Below are positions 37,939 through 48,372 of a DNA stretch of 64,000 nt, piece after piece. Within the stretch, counting starts at the first letter, position 1. Every line of letters starts with the position of its first letter. Made by a program: the position numbers and the translations under genes. The notes under the pieces were generated by a model. That model did not search any database and was not told where the DNA came from. It was given only the letters and a program-made list of their open reading frames with translations. Origin of the DNA: Paenibacillus polygoni (GTDB lineage: Bacteria; Bacillota; Bacilli; Paenibacillales; Paenibacillaceae); contig NZ_CP127162.1 in the NCBI RefSeq assembly GCF_030263935.1, positions 1,063,501-1,127,500 of the forward strand, in the 5' to 3' direction.

Positions 37939-40900
37939 TTACTTAGCGAGATATTCCACGAATCTTGTAAAGATGGTAGCTACCTCGGCGCGGGTTGCGT
38001 TGGCGTTGTGGTCAAATAGGTTGCCCGGCTTACCTGATACAATGCCGATGCCCTGCAGTGCCTGAACGGCCTCGAGCGCCCATGAGCTGATCTCACTCTC
38101 GTCCGCGAAGGACATAGTTTGGCTTTTCGGTATCTCAAAGCCTTTGTACTTCATATAGTTGTACAGGATCACCAGTATCTGCTCACGTGATACTGTTGAA
38201 TTGGGTTTAAATTGGTCTGCGCTTATACCGCTGACTATGCCTTTTTCGGCTGCCCACTCGACTGCCGCGGTGTACCACTGATCCTTCGGCACGTCATTAA
38301 AGCGGGAACTTGCGCCGCCCGAGCGGTTTACGTTCTCAAGGTTGGCTAGTGCCTGCACAAACATCGCACGTGTCATAGCAGTTTCCGGTGAGAACGTTGT
38401 GGACGTCGTTCCGTTGAAAAGATTAAATGAGTAGGCGAAGTTTACATAGCTGTAGAACCAGTTGTCATCGTTTACATCATTGAAAGGGTTACCCGATACG
38501 ACGATAAAGCCCAGTGCAGTATCGTCATCGAGTACAAGCTCCGTACCCTTTTGAATATTCAACGATACGCCGTTTTCTAAGCTAACACTCGCGCCAGCAG
38601 ATCCTACCACGATCTTACCGTTCGAGTCTATTGTTGTGCCTTTTGGCACCTCAATCTTCGTACCTTCCTTGGTCACAATTTCACCACCGCCAGGGAGGGT
38701 AGTGATGCCATTTTTGTCCGTGACCGCAGGCTTATCTTTCGGTGTGTTCACTGTATAGGTTGGCTTAGAAGAACCCGTGTCTGTCACTGTGCCAGTATTG
38801 TTGGTGTTGTCTCCTGAAGGTTTAGGCACAGTTGGATTCGAAGGTGTCGGAGTCGGTGTAGGTGATGGTGACGGATTTGGATTTTGAGTTGAAGTCTGTT
38901 TCGGCGTAGCTGTCACACTTTTCTCCGCACTGTCGCCCTTGGCAGTTACTGCTACGATCTTGAAGGTGTATTCTTGATTGTTGGTCAGACCCGTAAAAGT
39001 GTACTCGTACGTCGACTTATCCACGGTGATTGGTGTCTTGTCACCATACCAGACTTTATAACTTAAGATCGTGCTGCCGCCGTCGTTCGCTGGAGCAGTC
39101 CATTTCAGTGTAACCTGTTTATCGCCCGCCGTCGCTGTGAAACTGCTTGGAGCATCAGGCACACCTGGTTTTCTTTGTGAGAACATCCAATCAAAAACGT
39201 CTGTGTAGTCATTGTTCCAAGCTGACAAGTTAGAAGACTGTGCTGTTGGAGCTATGCTCCAATTCCCCATCGTAATCTGGTTGTAAAGAACCGCCGCTTC
39301 TACTTCGTGTGCTATATAGTCGGGCAGGGGAGGGTTGTTATTTGGATTTGGTCTTTGATTTGGCTGATCAAATTGGTTGTATGGCCAAGTAAGAGCCTCA
39401 TTGTTCTCAAAACGTGAAGCCCTTGCGTTCGTCATTTTCGGCATATTGTTATTTATGAAGTTATTGAGGTTAGTCTGGTATCCTCCTACGTTATGAGTGT
39501 TTACAAATATCCAATAGGCCAAATCTTTATGAGCTTCATTTACGCTTGCTTCCGGTGAGCCGAATACCGGGGCCATAGGTGCACCTGCTGCGAAGAATCC
39601 AGGATAAGTGTTAATTAAGGTGTTCGTATATGCGCCGCCCCATGAAAAGCCCGCAACGTAAATACGGTTAGGATCTACTAATCCTTCTGCCACTAAGTCG
39701 TCAATCACTTTCTTAACATCGTCTGTTTTAGGAGTGGAAGTCCCATTATAGGAAATATTCAGAATATGGCTAGCGTATTTACTAGGATCTTTCTCCATAT
39801 TCTTCATCAGGGCAACCGAACCGTTAGCAGATTTCATAGACGCTTTTTGATCGATTTTTGACTGTGTGCCGCCTCGCGACATCCCGTGGGTATACACATA
39901 TAGCGGCATTCCTTGCAACGCTTCGCCTTTTCCATCCTCGTGAAGGTAGAGGGCGTAATTGAATGAATCCTTCGTACGTGTTGTAAACTTGTCGAGGATT
40001 GGATTCACAACATTTGTCTGTTTAAAGACGGCGTTATTAAGCGAACCGCCTTTCGTCAGCACGATATCGCCTTTTTGAACAATGCTGTAACTTTGCTTTG
40101 TCGAGTTACTGCTTCCATCCAGGGTTGTTCTACCTCCGGCCTCTGTATAAAATTCAAGCTCAACTACGATGTAACGGCCGCTTTCCAGTCCAGCTTGATA
40201 ATCCGGCGAATTGCTTACTTTCCCAACATAACCGCGTACTTTCGGTTCGTTGTTGGCATATACTCTTGAAATTTTGCGTGTTCCTTCAAAGACCAACTGG
40301 TCACCGACCAAGGTTGTGTTCTTTGCCAATACGTTAAACAAGCCTGCTTGAAGTTTGGAACCTAATGCTTCTTTTCCTTCGCCTAAGTCAATAATGACGG
40401 CAGTTGTGTACTCACCGCTAGCAAAGTTGTCATTCCATACGATAAAAGGAAGTTGATCAGCGGCTGGATCATCTTTGAACGTGACACGAATCTCATGATC
40501 AGCACGAATATTGGTTAAAGAGAAAGTATTATCGCTGGATATATTCACAGCCTTGCCATCAACCGTTACTGTATCAACAACATTGCCTTGATTAGGGGTA
40601 ATTGTAAATGTGATATCTTCGCCTTTCTCCATTCTCAAAACATTGCCGGGTGCGTTTGGCGTTATTTTGCCGCCCGTATCCGCCTGGATGGAGATGGAGA
40701 ATCTAGTATCCACTTCATCGGCTTCAATAAGCATCAAGCTGTCTCTAAATGCAGCATCGCTGCCATAACCCGTGTCCGGATCTCCAAAAGCGGAAACGAC
40801 TTCATAGCGATCCGCGCCTTTTTCACTCGAGTTATTAATGTAAATATCGAAGGTAAACTTGCCTGGCTCTAAGATCAGGTCTCTTTTTGGAATTCTCATC

Positions 40901-43503
40901 TCTACGATGTATCCAGTTTCCGTAATTTGGGTCCACGCAGCTCTGTCCGTATGGGACTGTCCTGAGTATATGCCTGTTGAACTAACACGCCATTGGTTAG
41001 AACCATTGGATCCTGGGCCGACATAAAACTCTAAGCTGTCGTACGTATGATCCCCGCCCGGTCCCTGATACACATTGCTATCCTGTACAACTACGCGGGA
41101 ATAGAGATAATCATTGTCCCATAGGATTTTGGCTGTGCCTGTGGCGTGAGGTCTAGAATCGCCAGGAACCGTACTTTTATTAATAGGATACTCCGTTGTT
41201 TTGGACCACAGTGGGTCGTTCGATCCAAGCTCAGGAGTTCCATATGATGCGGTTGAAGCATCTGGCAGTACCATTTGTTTACTCTGTGAGTACATCCAAT
41301 CAAAGACGTCCGTGTAGTCATTATCCCAAGATGGCAAATTAGGGGACTGTGCTATTGGAGCCATGCTCCAAGTTGTCTTAGTAAAAGGATTCTCCATATT
41401 GATCTCATTGTAAAGAACCGCCGCTTCTACTTCGTGGGCTATATAGTCACGCAGGGGAGGAGTAGTATTCGGATTTGGTCTTTGATTTGGTTGATCAAAT
41501 TGGTTGTATGGCCAGGTAAGAGCCTCATTGCTCTCAAAACGAGAAGCCCTTGCGTTGGTCAAATTCGGAATATCATTTTTAATGAAGTTATCGAGCTGCG
41601 ATGCATTTACTCGGGTGTCATAAGCGTTTACAAGTATCCAATAAGCTAGGTCTTTATGCGCTTCGTTTGCACTCGCTGACGGCCCGCCACTTGCAATTCC
41701 CAGAGGTGCAGCTGCTGCGAAAAAGTCTGGGTATGTGTTAATTAAGGTGTTCGTAAACATGGCGCCCATTGAAAAGCCAGAAGCATAAATACGGCTAGGA
41801 TCTACTAACCCGTTGGCAACCATATTGTCTATAATCTTCTTCACATCGCCTATTTGTGGAGCAGAACCGCCACTAAAGGATATATTCAAAATATGGCTGG
41901 CATATTTGTCAGGATCCTTCTCCATTTTCTTCATTAGAGCAACCGAACCGTTAGCGGATTTCATAGACGCTTTTTGGTCGATATGTGCCTGTGTGCCGCC
42001 GCGTGAGAAGCCGTGAGTATAAATATATAGCGGCATTCCTTGCAGCACTTCACCTTCTTCATCTTGATGGAGGTAGAGTGCGTAATTGACCGAGTCGCTT
42101 GTATGTGCTGTAAACTTGTCAAGGATTGGATTTACAACTTTCTCCTGTTTGAAGACAGTGTTTCTAAACGGATCGCCTTCAGTTAGCACGATATCTCCTT
42201 TTTGAACAATGTTGTAATTTTGCTTTGTTGAGTTACTTCCATCCAGCGTTGTATTCCCGCCGACTTCTGTATAAAACTCAAGCTCAGCCACGATGTAACG
42301 GCCGCTTTCCAGTCCTTCCTGATAATCCGGTGAATTGTGTGCTTTTCCAAGATAGCCGCGCACTTTTGGTTCGTTGTTGGCGTATACTCTTGCGATTTTG
42401 CGTGTTCCTTCAAAAACCACTGAGTCACCGCTAAAGGTTGTGTCCCTGGCTGATATGGTAAACAGGCCTGGATGAAGTGCGGAGCCTACTGCTTCTTTCC
42501 CTTCCCCTAAGTCAATGATGACAGCAGTGGTGTATTCGCCTCTAGCAAAGTTGTCATTCCATACAATAAAAGGAAGCTGATCTGCGGCTGAATCATCTTT
42601 AAATGTCATATGAATGTTAAGATCTGTCTCAATATTTGTTACAGAAAAAGTATTATCGCTGGATATAGTTACAGGCTCACTATTTACTGTTACGATGTCT
42701 ACAACTTTTCCGTTATTTGGAACGAGCTTGAATGTTATGTCTGAGCGAGGAGTGACCCTTAGAACATTGCCGGGTGCGTTCGGCGTTATTTGTCCGCCCG
42801 TATCCGTCAAGAGGGTGATGGAGTGTCTTGTATCCTCTTCACTGGCCTCAATGAGCTCCAGGCTGTCTGTAAATGCAGCATCACTATTAAAACCTGTGTC
42901 TGGATCACCGAAAGCGGAAACAACTTCATAGCGATCCCCGCCAGTTTCAGTCGAGTTATTGATATAAACCTCGAAGGTAAGTTTGCCTGGCTGAAGTGTT
43001 AGGTTTCTTTTTGGGATTCTCATCTCCACGATGTATCCCGTATCCGTAATTTGGGTCCATGCAGCTCTGTTCGTATCGGACTGCCCTGAAAATACGCCCG
43101 TTGTACTAACGCGCCATTGGTTTGAACCGCTGGAACCTGGGCCGACGTAGAACTCAAGACTGTCGTATGTATGATTCGGACCGGATCCCTGATAAACATT
43201 GCTGTCCTCTACAACTACGCGGGAATAAAGGTATTCGTTGTCCCAGAGGATTTGGGCTGTGCCCGTGGCATGAGGTCTAGGATCGCCGGGGATAGTGCTT
43301 TTGTTGATAGGATAATCCTTTGTCTGTGCCCATAGTGGGTCGTTTGACCCGAGTTCGGGAGTTCCGAAAAGGGCTGTTAGCGTTTCATTCGCTTCTGCAT
43401 TCTCGATGGTGTCGTTTTCGGCGGCAAAGCTGACAGGCATTAGCGACGTCGTCATTACCAGGCAACAGAAGAACGCGAGCATTTTGCGGAACCGTTTTGA
43501 CAT
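37939..43503 (-). CDS. SLH-anchored surface protein with two tandem CBM9-like/esterase modules
   Basis: This 1,854-residue secreted protein starts at the ATG at 43503, ten bases after AGGAGG; the frame is open to 43539. A signal peptide (KMLAFFCCLVMTTSLMPVSFAA) ends near residue 28. Two copies of a 700-residue module follow (about 46-740 and 754-1437). Each has a CBM9/DOMON-like domain (GTPELGSNDPLW..., YDSLEFYVGPG), a small beta repeat (ITPNAPGNVLR) and an alpha/beta-hydrolase domain with a nucleophile elbow (ASGFSMG at Ser 578; VAGFSWG near Ser 1287). Then come an FN3 domain, a Pro/Thr/Ser linker and three SLH domains (about 1669-1854) that bind cell wall polymers. It is probably a cell-surface esterase or peptidase acting on polysaccharide. 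In the second module NAYDTRV is replaced by NTHNVGG, so a candidate catalytic Asp is lost. Confidence 0.85.
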   Translation of the reverse strand: MSKRFRKMLAFFCCLVMTTSLMPVSFAAENDTIENAEANETLTALFGTPELGSNDPLWAQTKDYPINKSTIPGDPRPHATGTAQILWDNEYLYSRVVVEDSNVYQGSGPNHTYDSLEFYVGPGSSGSNQWRVSTTGVFSGQSDTNRAAWTQITDTGYIVEMRIPKRNLTLQPGKLTFEVYINNSTETGGDRYEVVSAFGDPDTGFNSDAAFTDSLELIEASEEDTRHSITLLTDTGGQITPNAPGNVLRVTPRSDITFKLVPNNGKVVDIVTVNSEPVTISSDNTFSVTNIETDLNIHMTFKDDSAADQLPFIVWNDNFARGEYTTAVIIDLGEGKEAVGSALHPGLFTISARDTTFSGDSVVFEGTRKIARVYANNEPKVRGYLGKAHNSPDYQEGLESGRYIVAELEFYTEVGGNTTLDGSNSTKQNYNIVQKGDIVLTEGDPFRNTVFKQEKVVNPILDKFTAHTSDSVNYALYLHQDEEGEVLQGMPLYIYTHGFSRGGTQAHIDQKASMKSANGSVALMKKMEKDPDKYASHILNISFSGGSAPQIGDVKKIIDNMVANGLVDPSRIYASGFSMGAMFTNTLINTYPDFFAAAAPLGIASGGPSASANEAHKDLAYWILVNAYDTRVNASQLDNFIKNDIPNLTNARASRFESNEALTWPYNQFDQPNQRPNPNTTPPLRDYIAHEVEAAVLYNEINMENPFTKTTWSMAPIAQSPNLPSWDNDYTDVFDWMYSQSKQMVLPDASTASYGTPELGSNDPLWSKTTEYPINKSTVPGDSRPHATGTAKILWDNDYLYSRVVVQDSNVYQGPGGDHTYDSLEFYVGPGSNGSNQWRVSSTGIYSGQSHTDRAAWTQITETGYIVEMRIPKRDLILEPGKFTFDIYINNSSEKGADRYEVVSAFGDPDTGYGSDAAFRDSLMLIEADEVDTRFSISIQADTGGKITPNAPGNVLRMEKGEDITFTITPNQGNVVDTVTVDGKAVNISSDNTFSLTNIRADHEIRVTFKDDPAADQLPFIVWNDNFASGEYTTAVIIDLGEGKEALGSKLQAGLFNVLAKNTTLVGDQLVFEGTRKISRVYANNEPKVRGYVGKVSNSPDYQAGLESGRYIVVELEFYTEAGGRTTLDGSSNSTKQSYSIVQKGDIVLTKGGSLNNAVFKQTNVVNPILDKFTTRTKDSFNYALYLHEDGKGEALQGMPLYVYTHGMSRGGTQSKIDQKASMKSANGSVALMKNMEKDPSKYASHILNISYNGTSTPKTDDVKKVIDDLVAEGLVDPNRIYVAGFSWGGAYTNTLINTYPGFFAAGAPMAPVFGSPEASVNEAHKDLAYWIFVNTHNVGGYQTNLNNFINNNMPKMTNARASRFENNEALTWPYNQFDQPNQRPNPNNNPPLPDYIAHEVEAAVLYNQITMGNWSIAPTAQSSNLSAWNNDYTDVFDWMFSQRKPGVPDAPSSFTATAGDKQVTLKWTAPANDGGSTILSYKVWYGDKTPITVDKSTYEYTFTGLTNNQEYTFKIVAVTAKGDSAEKSVTATPKQTSTQNPNPSPSPTPTPTPSNPTVPKPSGDNTNNTGTVTDTGSSKPTYTVNTPKDKPAVTDKNGITTLPGGGEIVTKEGTKIEVPKGTTIDSNGKIVVGSAGASVSLENGVSLNIQKGTELVLDDDTALGFIVVSGNPFNDVNDDNWFYSYVNFAYSFNLFNGTTSTTFSPETAMTRAMFVQALANLENVNRSGGASSRFNDVPKDQWYTAAVEWAAEKGIVSGISADQFKPNSTVSREQILVILYNYMKYKGFEIPKSQTMSFADESEISSWALEAVQALQGIGIVSGKPGNLFDHNANATRAEVATIFTRFVEYLAK

Positions 43504-43710
43504 CAATGAAAAACCTCCTTGTTTTTTGATGGGGGCCACCTAAGGCTTACTCGCATCGTATTTGGGAAACGTCGTCAATTTGACCAGTATCAAACTATTT
43601 GTTATGGTCATTTAAATAGTTTACAATGAAATTGATTTTATCGTTACCTGGGAACGCCTTGCTATTTATATGAAGCATATGAAAAAAGAGATTAACGTTC
43701 ATATAAAATG

Positions 43711-43742
43711 AAAACCCCTGACATTAAAGAGCCAGGGGTTTT
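43711..43742 (-). terminator. mrp terminator
   Basis: AAAACCCCTG (43711-43720) pairs with CAGGGGTTTT (43733-43742). On the minus strand it follows mrp directly. A near-copy lies at 37799-37835. The 43504-43710 stretch upstream of the surface gene must hold its promoter, but I see no convincing one. Confidence 0.8.
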
Positions 43743-43757
43743 AGCTTTATTTTACTA

Positions 43758-44798
43758 TTAATAAATAAGCTCCTCTGCAAGATGAGTGAATACTTCACCG
43801 ATCACCGAATCCTCGTCATAGACGGAGGAGCCTGTATTCTCCTCAGGCTGAGCAAAAGGCACTTGAGCAATGATATGGGAATGAAGCTCCTCTGCTAATT
43901 TTTCGGCACCGCCTTGACCGAAGAGGTAGTTCTTTTCACCGTTCGATTCAAAGTAGGCCATGTTTTCAACCACACCAAGAATCGAATGTTTGGTATGCTG
44001 CGCCATGACTCCCGCACGAGAAGCGACATGAGAAGCTGCATAGTGAGGGGTGGTCACTATGATCTCCTGCGCTTGCGGAATCATGGCTGCCACATCAATG
44101 GCGACATCTCCTGTACCGGGAGGCAAATCGAGCAAAAGATAATCGAGCTCACCCCAATGGGTGTTCGTAAGGAAATTGCGAATCCACTTGTTCAGCATTG
44201 GGCCGCGCCACATGACAGGTTGGTTATCTTTTGCAAAGAATCCCATCGACATCACTTTTACCCCATGACTTATAACAGGAATTGCGGTTTGGTCAATCAT
44301 GGTTGGCTTTTGGCCAATCTTCATCATCGCAGGAATACTAAACCCATAAATATCTGCATCTAAAATCCCCACACGTTTCCCAAGCCGGGCAAGTGCTGCG
44401 GCTAAGTTAATCGTAACCGTAGACTTACCAACACCGCCTTTACCGCTCGTCACCGCAATGAAGGTAACACCAGACTCAGGCAGAAGCATTTTCGGCATAC
44501 CTTGTTCCGTAGCATTTTGTGTTTTTAATGAAGAGGTTATATTCCGGCGTTCTTCCTCTGTCATGGAACCAAACGTAATCGAAACGCTGGATGCGCCGAT
44601 TTCTTTTAGTGCTTGTTCAATATCCTGCTGAATCTTTGCTTTTAGCGGGCAACCTTGGATGGTTAAGATAACGTCCAGAGAGACATGCGTACCGTCAATC
44701 TTTATATTCCGAACCATATTCAGGTCAACGATACTTTGATGAAGTTCCGGGTCATTAATGTTTTTAAGTGTTTGTAAAATCCGTTCGTTTGTCAGCAT
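43758..44798 (-). CDS. mrp: Mrp/NBP35 family P-loop ATPase
   Basis: The 346-residue protein has an N-terminal MIP18/DUF59 domain (INDPELHQSIVDLNMVRNI) and a ParA-type ATPase with the deviant Walker A SGKGGVGKSTVTINLA, the ADIYGFSIP loop and LLLDLPPGTGD. Family members carry or deliver Fe-S clusters. The CPxC motif expected before the FGxGG segment is absent (ENMAYFESNGEKNYLFGQGG), as in some Bacillus homologues of the SalA type. GAAGGTGG upstream supports the ATG at 44798 rather than the GTG at 44810. It lies in the formate dehydrogenase operon, which fits a role in maturing that Fe-S-rich enzyme. Confidence 0.88.
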   Translation of the reverse strand: MLTNERILQTLKNINDPELHQSIVDLNMVRNIKIDGTHVSLDVILTIQGCPLKAKIQQDIEQALKEIGASSVSITFGSMTEEERRNITSSLKTQNATEQGMPKMLLPESGVTFIAVTSGKGGVGKSTVTINLAAALARLGKRVGILDADIYGFSIPAMMKIGQKPTMIDQTAIPVISHGVKVMSMGFFAKDNQPVMWRGPMLNKWIRNFLTNTHWGELDYLLLDLPPGTGDVAIDVAAMIPQAQEIIVTTPHYAASHVASRAGVMAQHTKHSILGVVENMAYFESNGEKNYLFGQGGAEKLAEELHSHIIAQVPFAQPEENTGSSVYDEDSVIGEVFTHLAEELIY

Positions 44799-44814
44799 GT
44801 AAGAAACCACCTTC

Positions 44815-45291
44815 TTATTTTAAGCCTTTGCCAAGCCCTTTTAAAAAGTGAATTCCAAAATTTAAAGAGCGATTGACATCTGGATCATTTAATAGTTTTA
44901 AAAGTTTGAAGGCACTAATCTTTTCATCGGATTCAATAGCCTTGTTTGCTTCATCTAAGCCTGTAGTTAAGCTGTTAATCAGCTTCGCGGTTGTTTCCGG
45001 TTCGACTTCAGACAGCGCTCCGGCAGCACCCATTAAGTTATTGATGATATTCGTAACAGGTTTACGAGTCATTTGACCAAGGGCGATTTTTGCGACATCT
45101 TCTTTTGCTTCTAGTAGTTTTCCCGCCGCTTCTAGAGCTCCCATATCATTCAAATCAGCCATGATCGAAAAGACCTGATTCACCATGTCTTCATTTTCAG
45201 AAAGAAGCTGTTTTAAATTCTCTAACTTTTCTTCCTTACGTTGTTCTTCTGTCACTTGTTGTTTTTTTATCGTTGTAATTGGCGCAGCCAT
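44815..45291 (-). CDS. DUF1641 family protein
   Basis: The 158-residue protein is largely helical and charged, with the segment LNDPDVNRSLNFGIHFLKGLGKGL near its end, typical of DUF1641 proteins. It starts five bases after the fdhA stop codon (AAGGGAAG upstream) and ends 16 bases before mrp, so the three genes form one operon. In B. subtilis the homologue YjgD also follows the formate dehydrogenase gene yjgC. Its biochemical role is unknown; it is presumably a partner of the enzyme. Confidence 0.88.
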   Translation of the reverse strand: MAAPITTIKKQQVTEEQRKEEKLENLKQLLSENEDMVNQVFSIMADLNDMGALEAAGKLLEAKEDVAKIALGQMTRKPVTNIINNLMGAAGALSEVEPETTAKLINSLTTGLDEANKAIESDEKISAFKLLKLLNDPDVNRSLNFGIHFLKGLGKGLK

Positions 45292-45296
45292 CTGAG

Positions 45297-48233
45297 TCAC
45301 TTCCCTTCGTGAGTCGTTGTTAAGTGTACGTATCCAGGACGGTTCCATTTACGCTCGACTTCAACGCCATTTTGCGGATGACGTTTTTTATAACGCGGAT
45401 TTGTTCTAGGCAGCGGATTTTTTCCTTTTGGCTTCAGTATTTCCACGCGTACTTTTGTTTGTTTGTAAGCCGGTGTAGATGTATTGATATCTGCAGCCGG
45501 TCCGGTTAAGAAATTGATTGCTGAATCTTTGCTGACGGAGTTCATTGGCAGAAATAATTCTTTTCCTTGTACCCGATCAGTTATTAGGGCATTAAGTTTT
45601 AATGCGCCATATGGTGATACGAGACGAAGCAGGGCGCCATCTTCAATGCCGCGTTCTTTGGCGAGTTCAGGTGATACTTCCACAAAAATCTCAGGTACTT
45701 TGGACTGAATCCCTTTGGATTTATTCGTCATGTTTCCTTCATGGAAGTGTTCAAGCATACGGCCATTGTTAATAAGGCAGTCATACTGTGCTTCGTATTC
45801 GACAGGCTGTACCCAATCATGTAAAGCGAAACGTGCTTTTTTATCCGGGAAGTTAAACCCATCTTCATAGAGCAGAGGTGTATCTTTTCCATCCAGACTC
45901 CCCCAGCAGAAGCTGCCCCAATCTGCAAGAACATCATAGTTTGCTTCAGCGAAGATCGGAGAGAGGCTGGCCATTTCATCAAAAATTTCACTTGGATGGC
46001 TGTAATTCCAATCTGCACCTAAGCGGCGAGCGACGGCCTGAAGAATCTCCCAATCGGCTTTTGATTCACCGAGCGTTGGCAGTACTTGATAGAGACGCTG
46101 TACACGGCGTTCTGTATTGGTAAAAGTACCTTCTTTTTCAAGCGATGGTGCTGCAGGCAGAATCACATCTGCATACTGCGCTGTACGTGATAGGAAGATA
46201 TCTTGTACAACAAAAAATTCGAGTTGTGAGAGAACCTTATCTACGTGATTTGCATCGCAGTCGACTAGAGCCATATCTTCGCCCACTAAATACATAGCTT
46301 TCATCTTACCTTCCATAATCGCATCTAACATTTGCATGTTTGTACGACCTGGTTCTGGTTTGATTTTTACGCCATATGCTTTTTCAAATTTTTCACGTTC
46401 TGCATCGTTCGTTACTTTTTGGTAACCTGGCAGGAGATTTGGAAGTGTACCCATGTCACAAGCGCCTTGCACATTGTTATGACCGCGAAGAGGGTAGGCA
46501 CCTGCACCAGGACGACGATAGTTACCTGTAGCAAGCAGCAGATTGGAAATCGCTGCGGATGTATAGGAACCGCCCGTATTTTGGGTAACGCCCATACCCC
46601 AAAGCACACAGGTACCGTCTGCATCACGAATCATTTCGGCCACTTGAATCAGTGTTTCTTTTGAAATCCCTGTCTGTTGTTCTGCATATTCCAGAGTGTA
46701 TTTATCAAGTACGGCTTTAAATTCATCATAGAAATTCACGTTCTCTTGAATAAACGCTTCATCATGCCAGCCTTGATCAATGATGTATTTGGTAACAGCC
46801 ATTAACCATACTTGGTCTGTACCTTGTTTTGGACGCATGAAAATATCGGAACGCTCAGCCATCTCATGTTTACGAATATCGGAAACAATTAATTTTTGAC
46901 CGTGTAATTTATGAGCACGTTTGACGCGAGTCGCTAATACGGGATGACCTTCTGCAGGGTTTGCCCCAACAATGATGACAAGACCCGCTTTCGCAATATC
47001 TTTAATTGTTCCTGCATCTCCGCCCATACCTACTGTACGCATTAGTCCATCTGTAGCAGGGGACTGGCAATAGCGTGAACAGTTATCGACATCGTTTGTT
47101 TCAAACAATTGACGAGCCATTTTTTGAATCAAGTAGTTTTCTTCATTTGTAATTTTGGAAGAGGAGATAAATCCGACAGAACCTGTACCGTATTCTTTTT
47201 GGATACCGCCAAGTCTAGATGCGATCAGGTCCAGCGCTTCATCCCAAGATGCCTCAACAAATTCATTGTTTTTGCGAATCAGTGGTTTCGTAATCCGTTC
47301 TTCGGAGTTTACGAAGTCCCAGCCGAATTTCCCTTTGACACAAGTAGATACTGCATTTACAGGACCGTCAGAAGGTTGGACTTTTAGGATTTTGCGATCT
47401 TTGGTCCATACTTCAAATGAGCAGCCTACGCCGCAGAAAGTACATACCGTTTTTGTTTTTTTCGTGCGTTTACTGCGCATGGCAGCTTCGACCTCAGAAA
47501 CAGCGAAGATACCGCTGTACCCAGGTTCAACTTCCTTAATCAAATCAATCATCGGATCAAGCATGTCTTGTTTAAGACCAGTCATAAAACCGGCTTCGCC
47601 AAGCATAGTTTTCTCCATAAGTGCATTACATGGACAAACCGTAACGCATTGTCCGCAGCTTACACAGGAAGAATCGTTGATCGCAACGCCTTCATCCCAG
47701 ATCACTCGCGGTCTTTCGGCTTCCCAGTCAATGGATAACGTTTCGTTCACTTGCAGGCTTTGGCATACTTCTACACATTGCCCGCATGCGATACATTGGT
47801 TCGGGTCGTACCGGTAAAATGGATGTGACATATCGACTTCATGGGGTTCCACTTTTGGTTTATAGGGATATTTTTGATGTTCAATTTCCATGAGTTCTGC
47901 CGTGTTATGTAATTTACAGTTCCCGTTGTTATTGTCACATACGGTACAGTAGAGCAAATGATTTTCGAGTATACGGTCCATGGCTTCGGTTTGCGCAGCT
48001 TTTGCCTTTTCGGAATTCAGCTGAACGTTCATACCGTCTATAGCTTTTGTGGAACAAGAACGAACAAGTTCGCCATTGACTTCAACGATACATGTATCAC
48101 AAGTTTGGATGGGATCAACAGAGGGGACGTGGCAGATTTGCGGATGGGCGATGCCGTTATGATTAAGGGTATCCAGGATGGTTGCCCCTTCTGCTGCATC
48201 ATACGGTACGCCATTAATATTAATTTTGGTCAA
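45297..48233 (-). CDS. fdhA: Formate dehydrogenase, molybdopterin-containing alpha subunit
   Basis: The 978-residue enzyme oxidises formate to CO2. In order: a 2Fe-2S domain (residues 1-80, cysteines in QTCDTC and RSCSTK), a His-Cys3 Fe-S motif (LLYCTVCDNNNGNCKLH), two 4Fe-4S ferredoxin motifs (CIACGQCVEVCQS, CVSCGQCVTVCPC), then the molybdopterin part with its own cluster (CTFCGVGC). The active-site segment is NCSRYCQSPATDG, so it uses cysteine rather than selenocysteine. The C-terminal MoCo-binding domain is complete. The TTG start follows AAAGGAGG by eight bases. Length and order match YjgC/YrhE-type enzymes. A long leader with a terminator hairpin precedes it. Confidence 0.95.
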   Translation of the reverse strand: MTKININGVPYDAAEGATILDTLNHNGIAHPQICHVPSVDPIQTCDTCIVEVNGELVRSCSTKAIDGMNVQLNSEKAKAAQTEAMDRILENHLLYCTVCDNNNGNCKLHNTAELMEIEHQKYPYKPKVEPHEVDMSHPFYRYDPNQCIACGQCVEVCQSLQVNETLSIDWEAERPRVIWDEGVAINDSSCVSCGQCVTVCPCNALMEKTMLGEAGFMTGLKQDMLDPMIDLIKEVEPGYSGIFAVSEVEAAMRSKRTKKTKTVCTFCGVGCSFEVWTKDRKILKVQPSDGPVNAVSTCVKGKFGWDFVNSEERITKPLIRKNNEFVEASWDEALDLIASRLGGIQKEYGTGSVGFISSSKITNEENYLIQKMARQLFETNDVDNCSRYCQSPATDGLMRTVGMGGDAGTIKDIAKAGLVIIVGANPAEGHPVLATRVKRAHKLHGQKLIVSDIRKHEMAERSDIFMRPKQGTDQVWLMAVTKYIIDQGWHDEAFIQENVNFYDEFKAVLDKYTLEYAEQQTGISKETLIQVAEMIRDADGTCVLWGMGVTQNTGGSYTSAAISNLLLATGNYRRPGAGAYPLRGHNNVQGACDMGTLPNLLPGYQKVTNDAEREKFEKAYGVKIKPEPGRTNMQMLDAIMEGKMKAMYLVGEDMALVDCDANHVDKVLSQLEFFVVQDIFLSRTAQYADVILPAAPSLEKEGTFTNTERRVQRLYQVLPTLGESKADWEILQAVARRLGADWNYSHPSEIFDEMASLSPIFAEANYDVLADWGSFCWGSLDGKDTPLLYEDGFNFPDKKARFALHDWVQPVEYEAQYDCLINNGRMLEHFHEGNMTNKSKGIQSKVPEIFVEVSPELAKERGIEDGALLRLVSPYGALKLNALITDRVQGKELFLPMNSVSKDSAINFLTGPAADINTSTPAYKQTKVRVEILKPKGKNPLPRTNPRYKKRHPQNGVEVERKWNRPGYVHLTTTHEGK

Positions 48234-48372
48234 GGTGATTTCCTCCTTTTGTTCTAAGAGACTTATATGTTCACAGGATCCTAATTAGGATGAAATAATG
48301 AATAAAATAACGAGTTGATGATTAGATTTAATGAAACCGTGATTACGAGGTATCTGTGTGAAATAGGTTTGG

